Positions 1-9,837 of a stretch of DNA of 64,000 nucleotides are shown here, in pieces. A program made the translations under genes and the position numbers. The DNA comes from Pyrenula massariospora. Its lineage: Eukaryota > Ascomycota > Eurotiomycetes > Pyrenulales > Pyrenulaceae. Location: NCBI GenBank assembly GCA_021030905.1, contig JAGFMI010000002.1:930001-994000 (forward strand), given 5' to 3'. Numbering within the stretch: position 1 is the stretch's first letter; each line of letters opens with the position of its first letter. The notes under the pieces were generated by a model. It had not been told where the DNA came from, did not search any database, and saw nothing but the letters and a program-made list of their open reading frames with translations.

Positions 1-367
1 TCTCCTTTTCCTTAAACGGCCACAAAACCCTCCTCCCCAGATTCTTCACTTGCTCCCCTTTCACTGCCTGGCATTTCTCAATCGATCTCCGCACCACAAG
101 CAGCGATTCTTCACACTCGCTGATCAATCCCGCCTGACCTAACTCCTTGAGCCTGGCGCTTCCATCCTTGGGATCCCAAATCTCATCGGAAAGACTCTGG
201 AGTTGATCCAGCACAGAGTTGAGCGCAGCAGCTTCACGGAGCAGTTCCCGCAACTCTTTCGGCGCCCGATACACGGTGGAGATGAAAGCGTAGCCTTCGG
301 CTAAAACTTTGCCGCTGAGGGAGAGGAGACCCGCGACGGCGGACGCCGCGCCGAGCACCTCGCCCAT
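1..367 (-). CDS. STAND/NLR-type protein, N-terminal part only (runs off the left edge)
   Basis: A continuous reading frame starts at an ATG at 367 and runs leftwards off the window, giving 122 residues. It begins MGEVLGAASAVAGLLSLSG, a hydrophobic helix followed by amphipathic helices rich in Leu, Glu and Arg. That pattern is the usual N-terminal helical (HeLo-like/SesA-like, azaphilone-cluster-L-like) domain of fungal NACHT or NB-ARC STAND proteins, which tends to act as the signalling or membrane-directed part. The nucleotide-binding domain would lie outside the window, so the STAND assignment is inferred from the N-terminus alone. The gene is divergent from the NACHT gene that begins at 1282. 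It could instead be a stand-alone HeLo-like protein or an ankyrin protein with this leader. Confidence 0.6.
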   Translation of the reverse strand, partial: MGEVLGAASAVAGLLSLSGKVLAEGYAFISTVYRAPKELRELLREAAALNSVLDQLQSLSDEIWDPKDGSARLKELGQAGLISECEESLLVVRRSIEKCQAVKGEQVKNLGRRVLWPFKEKE

Positions 368-1281
368 GGCTAGACATCGATCATTGATGACAGCATTAAT
401 TCGATCGACTCGAATCTCTCCTTGGGGAATGTAATGCGGGGAGGTGTCGGGAATCGGGATCCACCCGTACCCGGGACGCTATTGTTTAGCTTCGGAAGGC
501 GGGCGGCTGGGCCATGCGCCGGGAAGCCTTGGCTGGGCTGAACAACCTAATTGAACGTGGAAAATTTCGTGCGAGATGCGCTTTCCCTGCGCAGCTTTCA
601 GTCTTGAATTAGAGATACCTGTTTGTATGCTTGTATAAATGTACTTGCGAAGATGTCGGTGTTCAGATTTGAGGGGTTTGGATTTCTTTATGAGATCAAG
701 TGTTACTTTCGGCAGCATGGATTATCTTTTTGCCATATTATTGGCATTTTTTCAATATATCTGTTGACTTGAAAGATGGAAATGCTTATGCTGTGACACT
801 AAGAGCACGAAGAAATGGCTCCGCCGTCAAATAATTGCTAAATATATGTATGGCTCTGCACACATTGTAGCGGTAGCTCGGCCAGGCGTAGAGCAAACTC
901 GAAAATTCTAGAACATTTTGACACACAAGGTAAAGTACCATGCAGCTGATGGACTTCGCCAAAGCACACAGCCTTGAAAGGGCGGTCTGTCTATACTGCC
1001 CTAATTGGTGGCTTTCGGGTCAATGCAACGCATGCAATCCTGTGCGGCTTTTCTCAGCCTCGCGGAACTTCGGAACCACCTTGTTGAAGCTCCGCCCATC
1101 ATCTTTCACAGGTTTATTTCATAGAGACAAGAGCTCGACCCTCTATTTAGGTTGCTTCAGGAAAGGTTCCGACATGCTTCTCGGGAGCCCCAAGCCCCAG
1201 TCAACCTTCACAGTTCAATATTTCGCTGAAGATGGGACGTGATTCTATGCGTGACGGAGGAGCAGACAATCAAATTGAAAA
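368..1281. other. Intergenic, divergent promoter region
   Basis: This 914-nt gap lies between two divergently transcribed STAND-like genes. It contains ATG-initiated frames of up to 100 codons (940-1242, plus strand), but none has recognisable domains or family-like composition. It probably holds both promoters. No defined promoter element is identified. Confidence 0.5.
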
Positions 1282-4200
1282 ATGGAAGCAGTTGTGGCGA
1301 TTGGACTAGCTTGCAATATTTTCCAAATTCTTGAGACCTGCACAAAAGCTATCGGATCATGCAAAGAGGTCTATGAACACGGTGCCTGCCTCGATAATCA
1401 GGACTCGGAACAGCGATCAAATCTCATAGCAGGGCTTTCCGAGAACGTGCAAACAGATCTAGATCACCTGAATGAGACGAATGAGCAGTCTTTGACAGCC
1501 ACAGAGTTTCGGTTGAGAGAAGTCGCTGGAAATTGTCTTGTACTTGCAAATGATCTCCAAAGCGAATTGAATCAGCTGAAGAAGATGGCCCAAGATGGGA
1601 AAAAAACCTTTTTAAAGAAATCGCTCATAACTCTTTGGAGAAGAAGTGCTATTTCAAAGATGGAGCAAAGGCTGGCGAATTATCAATCGATTTTTCAAAC
1701 GTCTATCTTGGTGCACATGAGCCGCGAGCAAGCCCAGTTAGTCACTGACCAGCATCAGCGCTTAAATAAAGTTGACTATTCGGTCAACTCATCTGTTCAT
1801 AAATCTGAGAACGGCCGTTCTACAACATCTGACTTGATTCGGAAAGAAGCCGTGGGTATACGTCGTACAGTCAAAGAGGAAGCTAGGCAAAATCTCCTCA
1901 GAGTCAAGCAGGACAACCAGACAACGAGAGATCATTTGGATCTTGGTCTTGAGACCCTGAAGTTGGACGCAGAGGCTGAAGCTGAGCGCAAACGGCTCCT
2001 TAGTAGCCTCAAATTCGCACAGATGAACGCTCGGCGGAGCGACATCGATAATGCTCACAGCGGGACATTCAAGTGGGTCTTTTATGATGAAAATCAAAAG
2101 CCCTGGGATTCTATGGTTCAATTCCTACAAAGTAACCAGAAAATATATTGGATCCAAGGGAAAGCAGGCTCTGGGAAGTCAAGTCTTATGAAATTTATCC
2201 TCCAAAATCACCAAACAAAAGATGCATTAACTCAATGGAGACCCGCTCAAAGACCAATAATACTCTCGTTCTTTTTTTGGCTTCCGGGGAATGCACTACA
2301 GCATAGCTCGAAGGGTTTATGGAGTTCTCTGCTCTTCCAGCTCTTAAACAAAGATCCCCTCATCATCGACCAATTACGGAATCAACATTCTGAACTAGAT
2401 GACAAGGAAATTATTGGGGACTGGTCAATCTACGAGCTCTCAGAGATGTTCTTTGAGGCTGTGGAGATAACGTCCTCTCCTCTATTTATTCTTCTTGATG
2501 GTCTTGACGAATTTGACCACAGTGAAGGTGTAGATAGTGTAACGGATATGATTAGTCACATTAAACGACTCTCGCTCATGTCGCAGGTAAAGCTCTTAAT
2601 ATCCAGTCGGCCTGAACGAGAAATTGAAGTTGACCTGAAAGACACATTTCCAACTCTGCCCCAGATGAAATTGCAAGATCTAACTCGGCAAGACATAAAA
2701 AACTATGTCACACATTTCTTCGAGAAAGCTGCCGACAAGGGTCACCTCGGCTCTGTTACCAAACGACAATTCTTCATGCTTATTCATACAGTTATCGCCA
2801 AGGCGGACGGTGTGTTTATCTGGGTTCGCTATGTCCTTAAAAGCCTGATATATGGAGCAAAACGCAGCAGCAACTGGTCAGAGCTGCAGAATCATCTTGA
2901 AAAATGCCCAAATAAGATTGAAGATCTGTACTGTCAAATGTGGGATCGCTTCAATGAAGACGAAAAGCTGTACAGAGAAGAAGCTGCAATGTATTTTCGT
3001 GTGACACTGCGCGAAGTTTCGCGTTATTGGACAGGCTTCAGCCTCTCATACAGACAACTTCCATCACCAGAGCGAAACATTTTTGAGCTGATGCTCATGA
3101 GGCATCGAGACATGCAGCAAAAAATTCTTGAAAGCCCAGAGATCACGCCTTTATCGGATCTCGTCAGACTTTGTGATGTGACAGAAGAGCGCCTCGCAGC
3201 TCGATGTGCTGGATTGCTTGAGGTACTTGAGAATACAGAACAGGAGTGCAAACTACTGGAAGAAGAGTTTCAAGATGGAGTGAATACCATTTGGGATTGT
3301 GTTTCGCAGCCCAAACTGAACGAAAATCTTTCTCGCATCTCCAGAAGGATCAAGCTTATTCATCGAAGTGCCCACGACTTCCTCCTCCACACATCCGCAG
3401 GCCAGCAGATTCTGAGTCATTTCCAGCCGACCGCAGGCGAGAAATTATTGTACGATCACAAATTAGACTTGGCAATGCTACTGACCTTGTGGAGGCCGAG
3501 ACTGAGCGACCATCTCTCAACACATGACTTTTGCGGTTTGGTTGAACGTATGAGCGAACTGGGTCTGCCTGATAACTCTGTAATTGCTGCATTTCACACG
3601 ACGACCTTGTTTTTAAGGAGAATTATGTACCTAAAGAACCAACATCACTTTTCAGATCAATGGAATCTGGATCTTACCAATCCGGGGACTTTTCGTTTGA
3701 ATACGTTTGAGAAAGGCATCGGGCCCTATACGGACATGATAGGACTCGCTGCTTATAGAGGGATCAGCACTTACGTCGAAGCATTTTTGAAGCACTCTGG
3801 CAATAAGCTACGTCCTGATTACCTCGACTATCTACTTCTCTGTGCTTGTGTAGGCAGGGCTCTATATCAGAATATATCAACTGCACATAATTTCGAGCTT
3901 ATGTTGTGGCTTCTCACCCAAGGAGCAGATCAAAATCGGCGACAATACACCTTCGTTCTGGGATCGCAGTACCAACAACCGGCCGGTCCGGTTTCGACGA
4001 CACCTTTTCTTGTATTCCTCCAGTCGTTTCCTCTCACATGCAAATCGACTAGAATTCAGCGTGCATGGCTTTCAACTTTACGCAAATTGATCAAAACTGG
4101 TGCAAATCTTCTCGAAAGATTGATTCTTGCCGTCCACCAAGAATTCAAGATGGCTTTTCTCGGAGTTGGAGATCCGACTTGGACCTGGTTCCCATTTGCG

Positions 4201-4755
4201 TCAGGTTCTTGGCTACTGCTTGATCTGAGTGTTTCCGAGCTCATTCGAATATTTGCACACTACTGCCATTACCCTGACCTCATTTCTATGAATACTGAGT
4301 CGTCCACTGGCTTCCGGCGAGTTCGCTTTTTCTCAGACGGATTGGTTTGCTACGAACCGACTGAAGAGGACTCGGCGTTATTGATGGAAGGTTTTGATAG
4401 CTACCTTAGAAACACTAACAGGTTGTGGAGAGTCACAGAACCACACGCAGACTATATATCGACCATGGCTTACAACTTTCCCGGGAAAATTTGGAATACA
4501 TGTTTGTCCACAGCTGACTGGGATATAGATCAATATCAGTGGGAGATGCATATTGGAAAAGTGGTTAAAAGTGTCCTGAACAGAAGCAGAAAATTGCAAA
4601 ATAGGGAAGAGCTACGCCGTTGGCTGGCCCAGAACGACTGGTTTACAACTGACGCGTTTCTGGCAGAGAAGATTGAACATCCATTCAAAGAAGAAGAATC
4701 GCGGAGTGGCTACTCGACGCAGCTCATTTACTGGCCTTTCAATGGAAAACCATAG
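1282..4755 (+). CDS. NACHT-domain STAND protein (NLR-like), 1157 aa
   Basis: A single uninterrupted exon encodes 1157 residues. Residues 1-170 are helical and start MEAVVAIGLACNIFQILE, like the N-terminal domains of fungal NLR-like proteins. A charged coiled-coil-like linker follows. The NACHT domain begins near residue 285: Walker A GKAGSGKSS lies at 293-301, Walker B LLDGLDEFD near 404-412, and the sensor-like LLISSRPE near 437-446. A WVRYVLKSLIYG stretch follows near 515-530, typical of the winged-helix part of these proteins. The last 500 or so residues show no clear ankyrin, WD40 or TPR repeats, so the ligand-sensing part is unassigned. Proteins of this class oligomerise on NTP binding and act in non-self recognition and regulated cell death. 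Two HET-domain genes lie downstream. The exact effector role is not visible. Confidence 0.88.
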   Translation: MEAVVAIGLACNIFQILETCTKAIGSCKEVYEHGACLDNQDSEQRSNLIAGLSENVQTDLDHLNETNEQSLTATEFRLREVAGNCLVLANDLQSELNQLKKMAQDGKKTFLKKSLITLWRRSAISKMEQRLANYQSIFQTSILVHMSREQAQLVTDQHQRLNKVDYSVNSSVHKSENGRSTTSDLIRKEAVGIRRTVKEEARQNLLRVKQDNQTTRDHLDLGLETLKLDAEAEAERKRLLSSLKFAQMNARRSDIDNAHSGTFKWVFYDENQKPWDSMVQFLQSNQKIYWIQGKAGSGKSSLMKFILQNHQTKDALTQWRPAQRPIILSFFFWLPGNALQHSSKGLWSSLLFQLLNKDPLIIDQLRNQHSELDDKEIIGDWSIYELSEMFFEAVEITSSPLFILLDGLDEFDHSEGVDSVTDMISHIKRLSLMSQVKLLISSRPEREIEVDLKDTFPTLPQMKLQDLTRQDIKNYVTHFFEKAADKGHLGSVTKRQFFMLIHTVIAKADGVFIWVRYVLKSLIYGAKRSSNWSELQNHLEKCPNKIEDLYCQMWDRFNEDEKLYREEAAMYFRVTLREVSRYWTGFSLSYRQLPSPERNIFELMLMRHRDMQQKILESPEITPLSDLVRLCDVTEERLAARCAGLLEVLENTEQECKLLEEEFQDGVNTIWDCVSQPKLNENLSRISRRIKLIHRSAHDFLLHTSAGQQILSHFQPTAGEKLLYDHKLDLAMLLTLWRPRLSDHLSTHDFCGLVERMSELGLPDNSVIAAFHTTTLFLRRIMYLKNQHHFSDQWNLDLTNPGTFRLNTFEKGIGPYTDMIGLAAYRGISTYVEAFLKHSGNKLRPDYLDYLLLCACVGRALYQNISTAHNFELMLWLLTQGADQNRRQYTFVLGSQYQQPAGPVSTTPFLVFLQSFPLTCKSTRIQRAWLSTLRKLIKTGANLLERLILAVHQEFKMAFLGVGDPTWTWFPFASGSWLLLDLSVSELIRIFAHYCHYPDLISMNTESSTGFRRVRFFSDGLVCYEPTEEDSALLMEGFDSYLRNTNRLWRVTEPHADYISTMAYNFPGKIWNTCLSTADWDIDQYQWEMHIGKVVKSVLNRSRKLQNREELRRWLAQNDWFTTDAFLAEKIEHPFKEEESRSGYSTQLIYWPFNGKP

Positions 4756-6824
4756 AACCTTTTCAGATCCGAAACACGGTGGCGGCGTTCACCAGATTTG
4801 GTGAGATTGTGACATATACCCCAGGCTCCCGGGAAAACCATCACGCGAGGTTTCGTCGGCTCCATACTTGCAACCTCCGCACAATGCCACTGGGTCACAC
4901 GCAGCTAAACGGACACCAAAAACTTATGGGGTGTCAAATGCAGACAGCTCTTGAGGTAGTTCCTGAATCTTGGTGGGTTTCTGTCTGCAGCTAATGCTGG
5001 GAAAGCCAGGATGTGGTGTACATATCATGACAAACCCCTTCAGATTGACGCAGAACAGGTCGTTAGGGTTTGAGATTATTCGTCCTCAAGGGAATATTCA
5101 CGAAATATTTTTAGAAAACATGCTTGTAAAGACTAGCTTCCTCACACTGTTCGCCGCGAGGTCAATCGCTCGATATGTTGGGTCCGACTATCCTAGCCAG
5201 TGTTAGGATTTAAATGAAGTAGATACTGGTAAATCCTGTGTCTGTATCTGTTTCCTAGCACACATCCTGTAAGCACCAGTTACCGGAAGATGACTGACGT
5301 TGCTACTATGCCACCTCAATGAGGCAAGTTGCTGCGACAGTGTGCTTCCAGGAGGCGAAAATTTTATAGGCTGTCCCGAGGCTCTCAAAGGAAAACCATG
5401 ATTCGCTACCAAAGAGCGGGCTAGTGGATTTCAATGGTCGATAAGGCGGAAACAACCTTTTCCAGTCAAATCTCGCAAACGTCGTCGACAACTGAGATAC
5501 TTGTATAACCTTATCGATCTTCCACAAATCGTACAATGGAACTGCATGCGTTCATTAACAAAATTATCACCCACATGTCTCTAATTAGAAATCATGGTCT
5601 CCTGTAATGCTACCACCGTTTTATATCTCCTTTGATATCATTTAAACCTACTTACGATGAATCGGTCTGGACGTTTGGCTTCGCTGAATTTGATCGGCAC
5701 TCAACTCGTGACTATGATTACCTTTACAGCAACACGGAGTCCACGTTTAGAGAGTCGCTTGACGAACCATAATGGGTATAACCATTTGCGCTTTATATCG
5801 TATCAAAGATCACGACCTCTGTGCACGTATATAATGCCTTAAGAAAAAGAAGAGATAGACAGCAAATGGAACCGGTTCGAAAATAGTGCTGTCATGCCTG
5901 ACCACGCAGTCATCTTTGCTGATTTTTTGGAACCGTTTGCGGTAGAAACAAAGACTGAAAACAGAAATGAGCCAGACTTTTAGCTCGATCTTTAGCGTAT
6001 GAGATGCTCGTACACGTTGCTTGCAAGTCTTAGACTGCATCAATGGATTCAATCGCCGAGAATTTGTCAAACTCATTATTGATAGGAACAGCTTCAAATT
6101 CAGTTTTGGTGATACATTCGAAGTCGGGCCTACCGACCACATCGCCGACAAGTATTTTGCCTTTAGGGGCACAGTCGATAGCTTAATTAAAAACAAGTAA
6201 ATGGGTGATTTGCAGCTGAATCGTAAAACAATTTGGGACAGCGGCGACCTTGTTTATGAATTGTCCACTTATGCATCAATTCAAACCGACAATACTACCA
6301 CGCTAAATGCCAGAGGTTAGACAAACTCGAGAAACAACGAAATTCGGAGCGTAAACCCTTGGAAAACTAGAAGGTTATAGAAATGTGGCATTTGAGAGCT
6401 TCAATCCTACCGCGGCGGAGAGCTAAAGGCCAGGAACGGCGGCATTGTGTGCAGTGATTTCTCGTTTCCGACGAGCGGGATGGCAATCTGCGTGAACATC
6501 TACTAAATGGAAGCTCTAGGCTGTAAATATTTGAGGTCTGATACATGCCGTTTTAGATCTGGTGTTGAATTATACTGACTTAAGACAAAATAGCGCGTCG
6601 CTTTGGTTTTCGCATACTTTCTCTACCCCAATACCAGCGTTGGAGCGCCGGTCGCAGATTTTCGATTATGACAATTATCAATGACTCGGATGGAAAGTGC
6701 GATCTGGCAATAGTCAAACCCCTTGGGATGTCAATTGACCTCGGCAAGGTGCAGATCAGATGAGAAAAACTCCAATGACTCGATCTATAGTCACATTCGC
6801 GTCAGGCCACGCAACGCATCGCTT
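4756..6824. other. Intergenic, about 2 kb without a supportable gene
   Basis: All frames here are short and broken, the longest being about 128 codons on the minus strand, with no domain resemblance. The stretch is more AT-rich than the flanking genes. It may be a relic of decayed sequence, but no family can be named. Confidence 0.5.
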
Positions 6825-9122
6825 TCAAATCATGGTAATGACAAACCGCTCTTCTGGGTGCTTTGTATTTGTAATGATCTTAGCACAAGCTGCTTCAGCT
6901 ACTGCCGTCCCGGTCTCTTCCAAAAGTTCTAGAAAGAAATGGTAATCGTCCTTCCAAGGATAGGCATCAAAATTAAAACGCCCAACCCGACGGTACTGAC
7001 CTTGACATTGACCAGTTTCTTGAAGCACAATTCCTTCTATGGTGAAAGCAAGGGACAAGGACCCTTCTCCATTATTCCAAGCGCCCCCACCTTGACCCGA
7101 ACGGATAGGCAATAGATGGACCATTTCGTTGAGATCCTTAGAGACGGTAACACTGTGGTCTCTTGTTACGTCAAGGTCTATTTTTCTGTCACCCACAGAA
7201 AGTTCAATTTCCTGGAAAAGTGCAAGCTTTCCTAGTCCTTTCGAAACTTTATGCGAAATTCTCCCAAGTTTCCCGGTGGCCATCACTGAATAGGCAATGG
7301 TAATTGCTCCTCCAGTGACTTGTCCAAATGGGTCTTTTCCAGCCAACGTCACGTTGATGTCGAGGACGTGCATAAAGTCGGTATGATTCTCGAACTGGAG
7401 TAATCTTGGGATGCGTGTTCTGCCATTGATAGACGCCCAGGACCATGTTGGAGCTTGAAAGAGCAGAGGTTTAGCTTCAGGTTTCTCACTCCACCAACAC
7501 AGCTGGCTCTCTAAGTTTCGTCTCCACATCCCGGCATAATACTGATCTCGGCTCACGTCCTGGACTTCTCTGGCTATCCCACCAAGCGCGACTAATTTAT
7601 CTTTGCTAAAGCTTAATTGACCCCCAGAATATTCGCAAACTATTTTCCACCAGTGATCTTCATGTGCAAGATCTCTCCGACAGACAAGGGGTATTTTAAC
7701 TCGGCTCCATCCGTAGGGAAAAAATTCTGAGGCGACCAACTCTCTGCATTCCCAGAAAAACCCTTGATCACCGCAGTGTAAAGTGCGGGGTGGCAAAAGC
7801 TTTTCTTGCAATGCCCAGGCTCTAGTCGCTAAATGCGACTTAACTGTAGCCTTATCATAGATGACACGGCTCTTGAATTCACGTAAAATCTTCTCGCCAT
7901 TGACCGAAACTTCTGCTTGAAAGCCTCCGGTGAAATGCTTAGGTTTAAGGAAGCAGCCCTGGCTGCCATCTACTGCAGAAGAGGCGGCTATGTTGATACT
8001 TGAAGCACCGTATACTGAGCTCATTAAAGCGGCTTCGCGTTCCCAGTCGCAATCGTCATCTTGAATAATGCAAAGAGAGTCGATCCACAGGTATTGAAGG
8101 CCAAGCTTACGTGTAATCTCAATAGCGTCTCTGAAAGTCTTTGGTAGCTCGGTCAAGGATATTGATCCTAGGAGTGACTTGAAATTATTTTCGGTAAGCT
8201 GAGAAAATACCTTATCGCCCCAACAATGGCTGAGAGTAGCATAACGAGGCTTTTTGGTCCAATCCGCTGTCAAGACTAGTCGAAGAGAGTCTGTGGCAAC
8301 CGAAAGAAGTCGGGTGGGTAGTTCGGAAGCGTCATCGAGGTTACAGCTTGCGTGGCTTAAACAGCACGTCGTCAGCCAGTCTTTTGCTATATCCAACACA
8401 TCGACTTTTGGCGTTGTAACCTGCCCAATATGTAGAGGTCCTAGAAAATGTCAGCGATAGCACCATTCCAGGACACTGAGACACCTGCCAGAGGTTTCAA
8501 CCTGGGAGGATATAAGCTGATAACCTGACACACAGCCTTTTGGGTGTAATTTGCCGGGTAAAGTTAACCACAGATTCAGGATAGGGCAATCACGCCAATT
8601 TTGAAATGACAAATGAAGTGTGGTGGATTTGGCCAAGCGACTCAACCGTTGCCCAATCTTGCGATATAAACCCAACAGCTTGTCTTCGACCAGGGACTGA
8701 ATGAATAGCATGCATAATTGACAGCCGTTCCTACTTGAAGCTTCCAGCACTTCGGTGCTCTCGTAGTAGGACCTAGTGACTACTTTTAGAACTTGGAAGC
8801 TTTCATCGGAACCAGAATCGGAGGATGGGTAAAAGGTGGAAACTATCTGTGCACTGGACTTCGACTTTTCAGTTCCGTCTAATATTGGTGGCGAAAACCT
8901 TATTGTATCTGGCCAATCGTCAAACAGATCCTGGCAAGCAGCACAAAACCCTTGAGCGACGCAAATATTCGGCATCAATTCGCGTATTCTTTTCTCGACA
9001 GAAATTGTATCAAGCTCATCGTCACTGACAGCTTTGAGGACATCGGAAGACTCAATTATACAGTTTTTCTCTACCATGTAATCTTCATACCATTTCTCAA
9101 GGTCTTCAATGTCGTCTCCCAT
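6825..9122 (-). CDS. HET-domain (heterokaryon incompatibility) protein, about 738 aa
   Basis: Two exons are proposed, 9122-8502 and 8420-6825. The 81-nt intron has GTTGAA at its donor and GGGCAG at its acceptor and keeps the frame, giving about 738 residues; other borders within 8400-8510 are possible. The first exon carries the Cys pairs common in the N-termini of these proteins (CAAC near residue 57, then CQLC). The second exon has the HET signature: RYATLSHCWG, LPKTFRDAIEI, YLWIDSLCIIQ, then a VYGASSINIAAS stretch. HET domains trigger growth arrest or cell death in incompatible fusion cells and are structurally related to TIR domains. There is no visible NACHT or repeat domain on this polypeptide, so its partner could be a separate protein. 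It is followed downstream on the same strand by nothing and preceded by another HET gene. Confidence 0.85.
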
Positions 9123-9837
9123 TCCTCTTATCAGTTGGCTGGGTAAGGCTGCAGAATAAGCAGGCCAAAGCAGACAACGTCAGGCTCAAGCTAACAACGA
9201 GTAAGGTTATCACTTCATAGTAAGAAATGGCTAGAGCTTAAGCGCCTTCAAACACCCTCTTTCTTTGTCATTCCGTATGTTGGTTGGTCGCTAGCTCGTT
9301 CCTCCTGCTGCTTTCATTCCTCCAGGTTCTTCTGCAAGGACGTGGATAGACCGATCTTTTGCTCCAGCTCACGAGTCGAAAGCCTCTCGTTAAGGATGAA
9401 TTATCAAAACTCAGGCTATGAATGTCTGAAAACCTAGCTAGATAATTTGGACGAGGCGACAAGGCAGATGTGAACTTACGCCAAGAGGCAAGCTTCCACC
9501 CCACGGGGCGGATCTCCGCGTTAAGTCGCTCATTGTCGAAGACTGCCGGGGTTTAGCCGCGCCTTGCCCTTCGAAGTCCTTTGGGCCCACTTTGTCAAGC
9601 TTTAGGCAGGAAAGCAAAGACAGGTAATGCTCTTGATGAAAGTCATTTTCATATTGACATGTATGCGTAATATATTTACGCTTCGCTCATATGATATCGT
9701 TAATACGCCTCAAGCAAGTTTCTCCAACGCTCCATAAATCTCATTACGTCGAAGTTCGCCATGCATCAAGACAGACACTTAGTAAAGATACATGTCTCTA
9801 CGAGTTACATGCCAAGTACAATCCTTTCACCATTTTA
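9123..9837. other. Intergenic between two HET genes
   Basis: This 715-nt gap lies between the 3' end of the upstream HET gene (9838) and the start of the downstream one (9122). No coding frame with family resemblance is seen. It likely holds the promoter of the 6825-9122 gene and the 3' UTR of its neighbour. Confidence 0.45.

Noticed and set aside
479-718. 79-codon minus-strand frame in the divergent promoter
   Set aside because: Starts in the intergenic region, low complexity, no homology that I recognise.
940-1242. 100-codon ATG frame upstream of the NACHT gene
   Set aside because: No domain, composition unlike a protein, and it lies where a 5' UTR or promoter is expected.
5810-6196. 128-codon minus-strand frame
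   Set aside because: Residue composition is erratic, there is no family pattern, and it lies in decayed-looking DNA.
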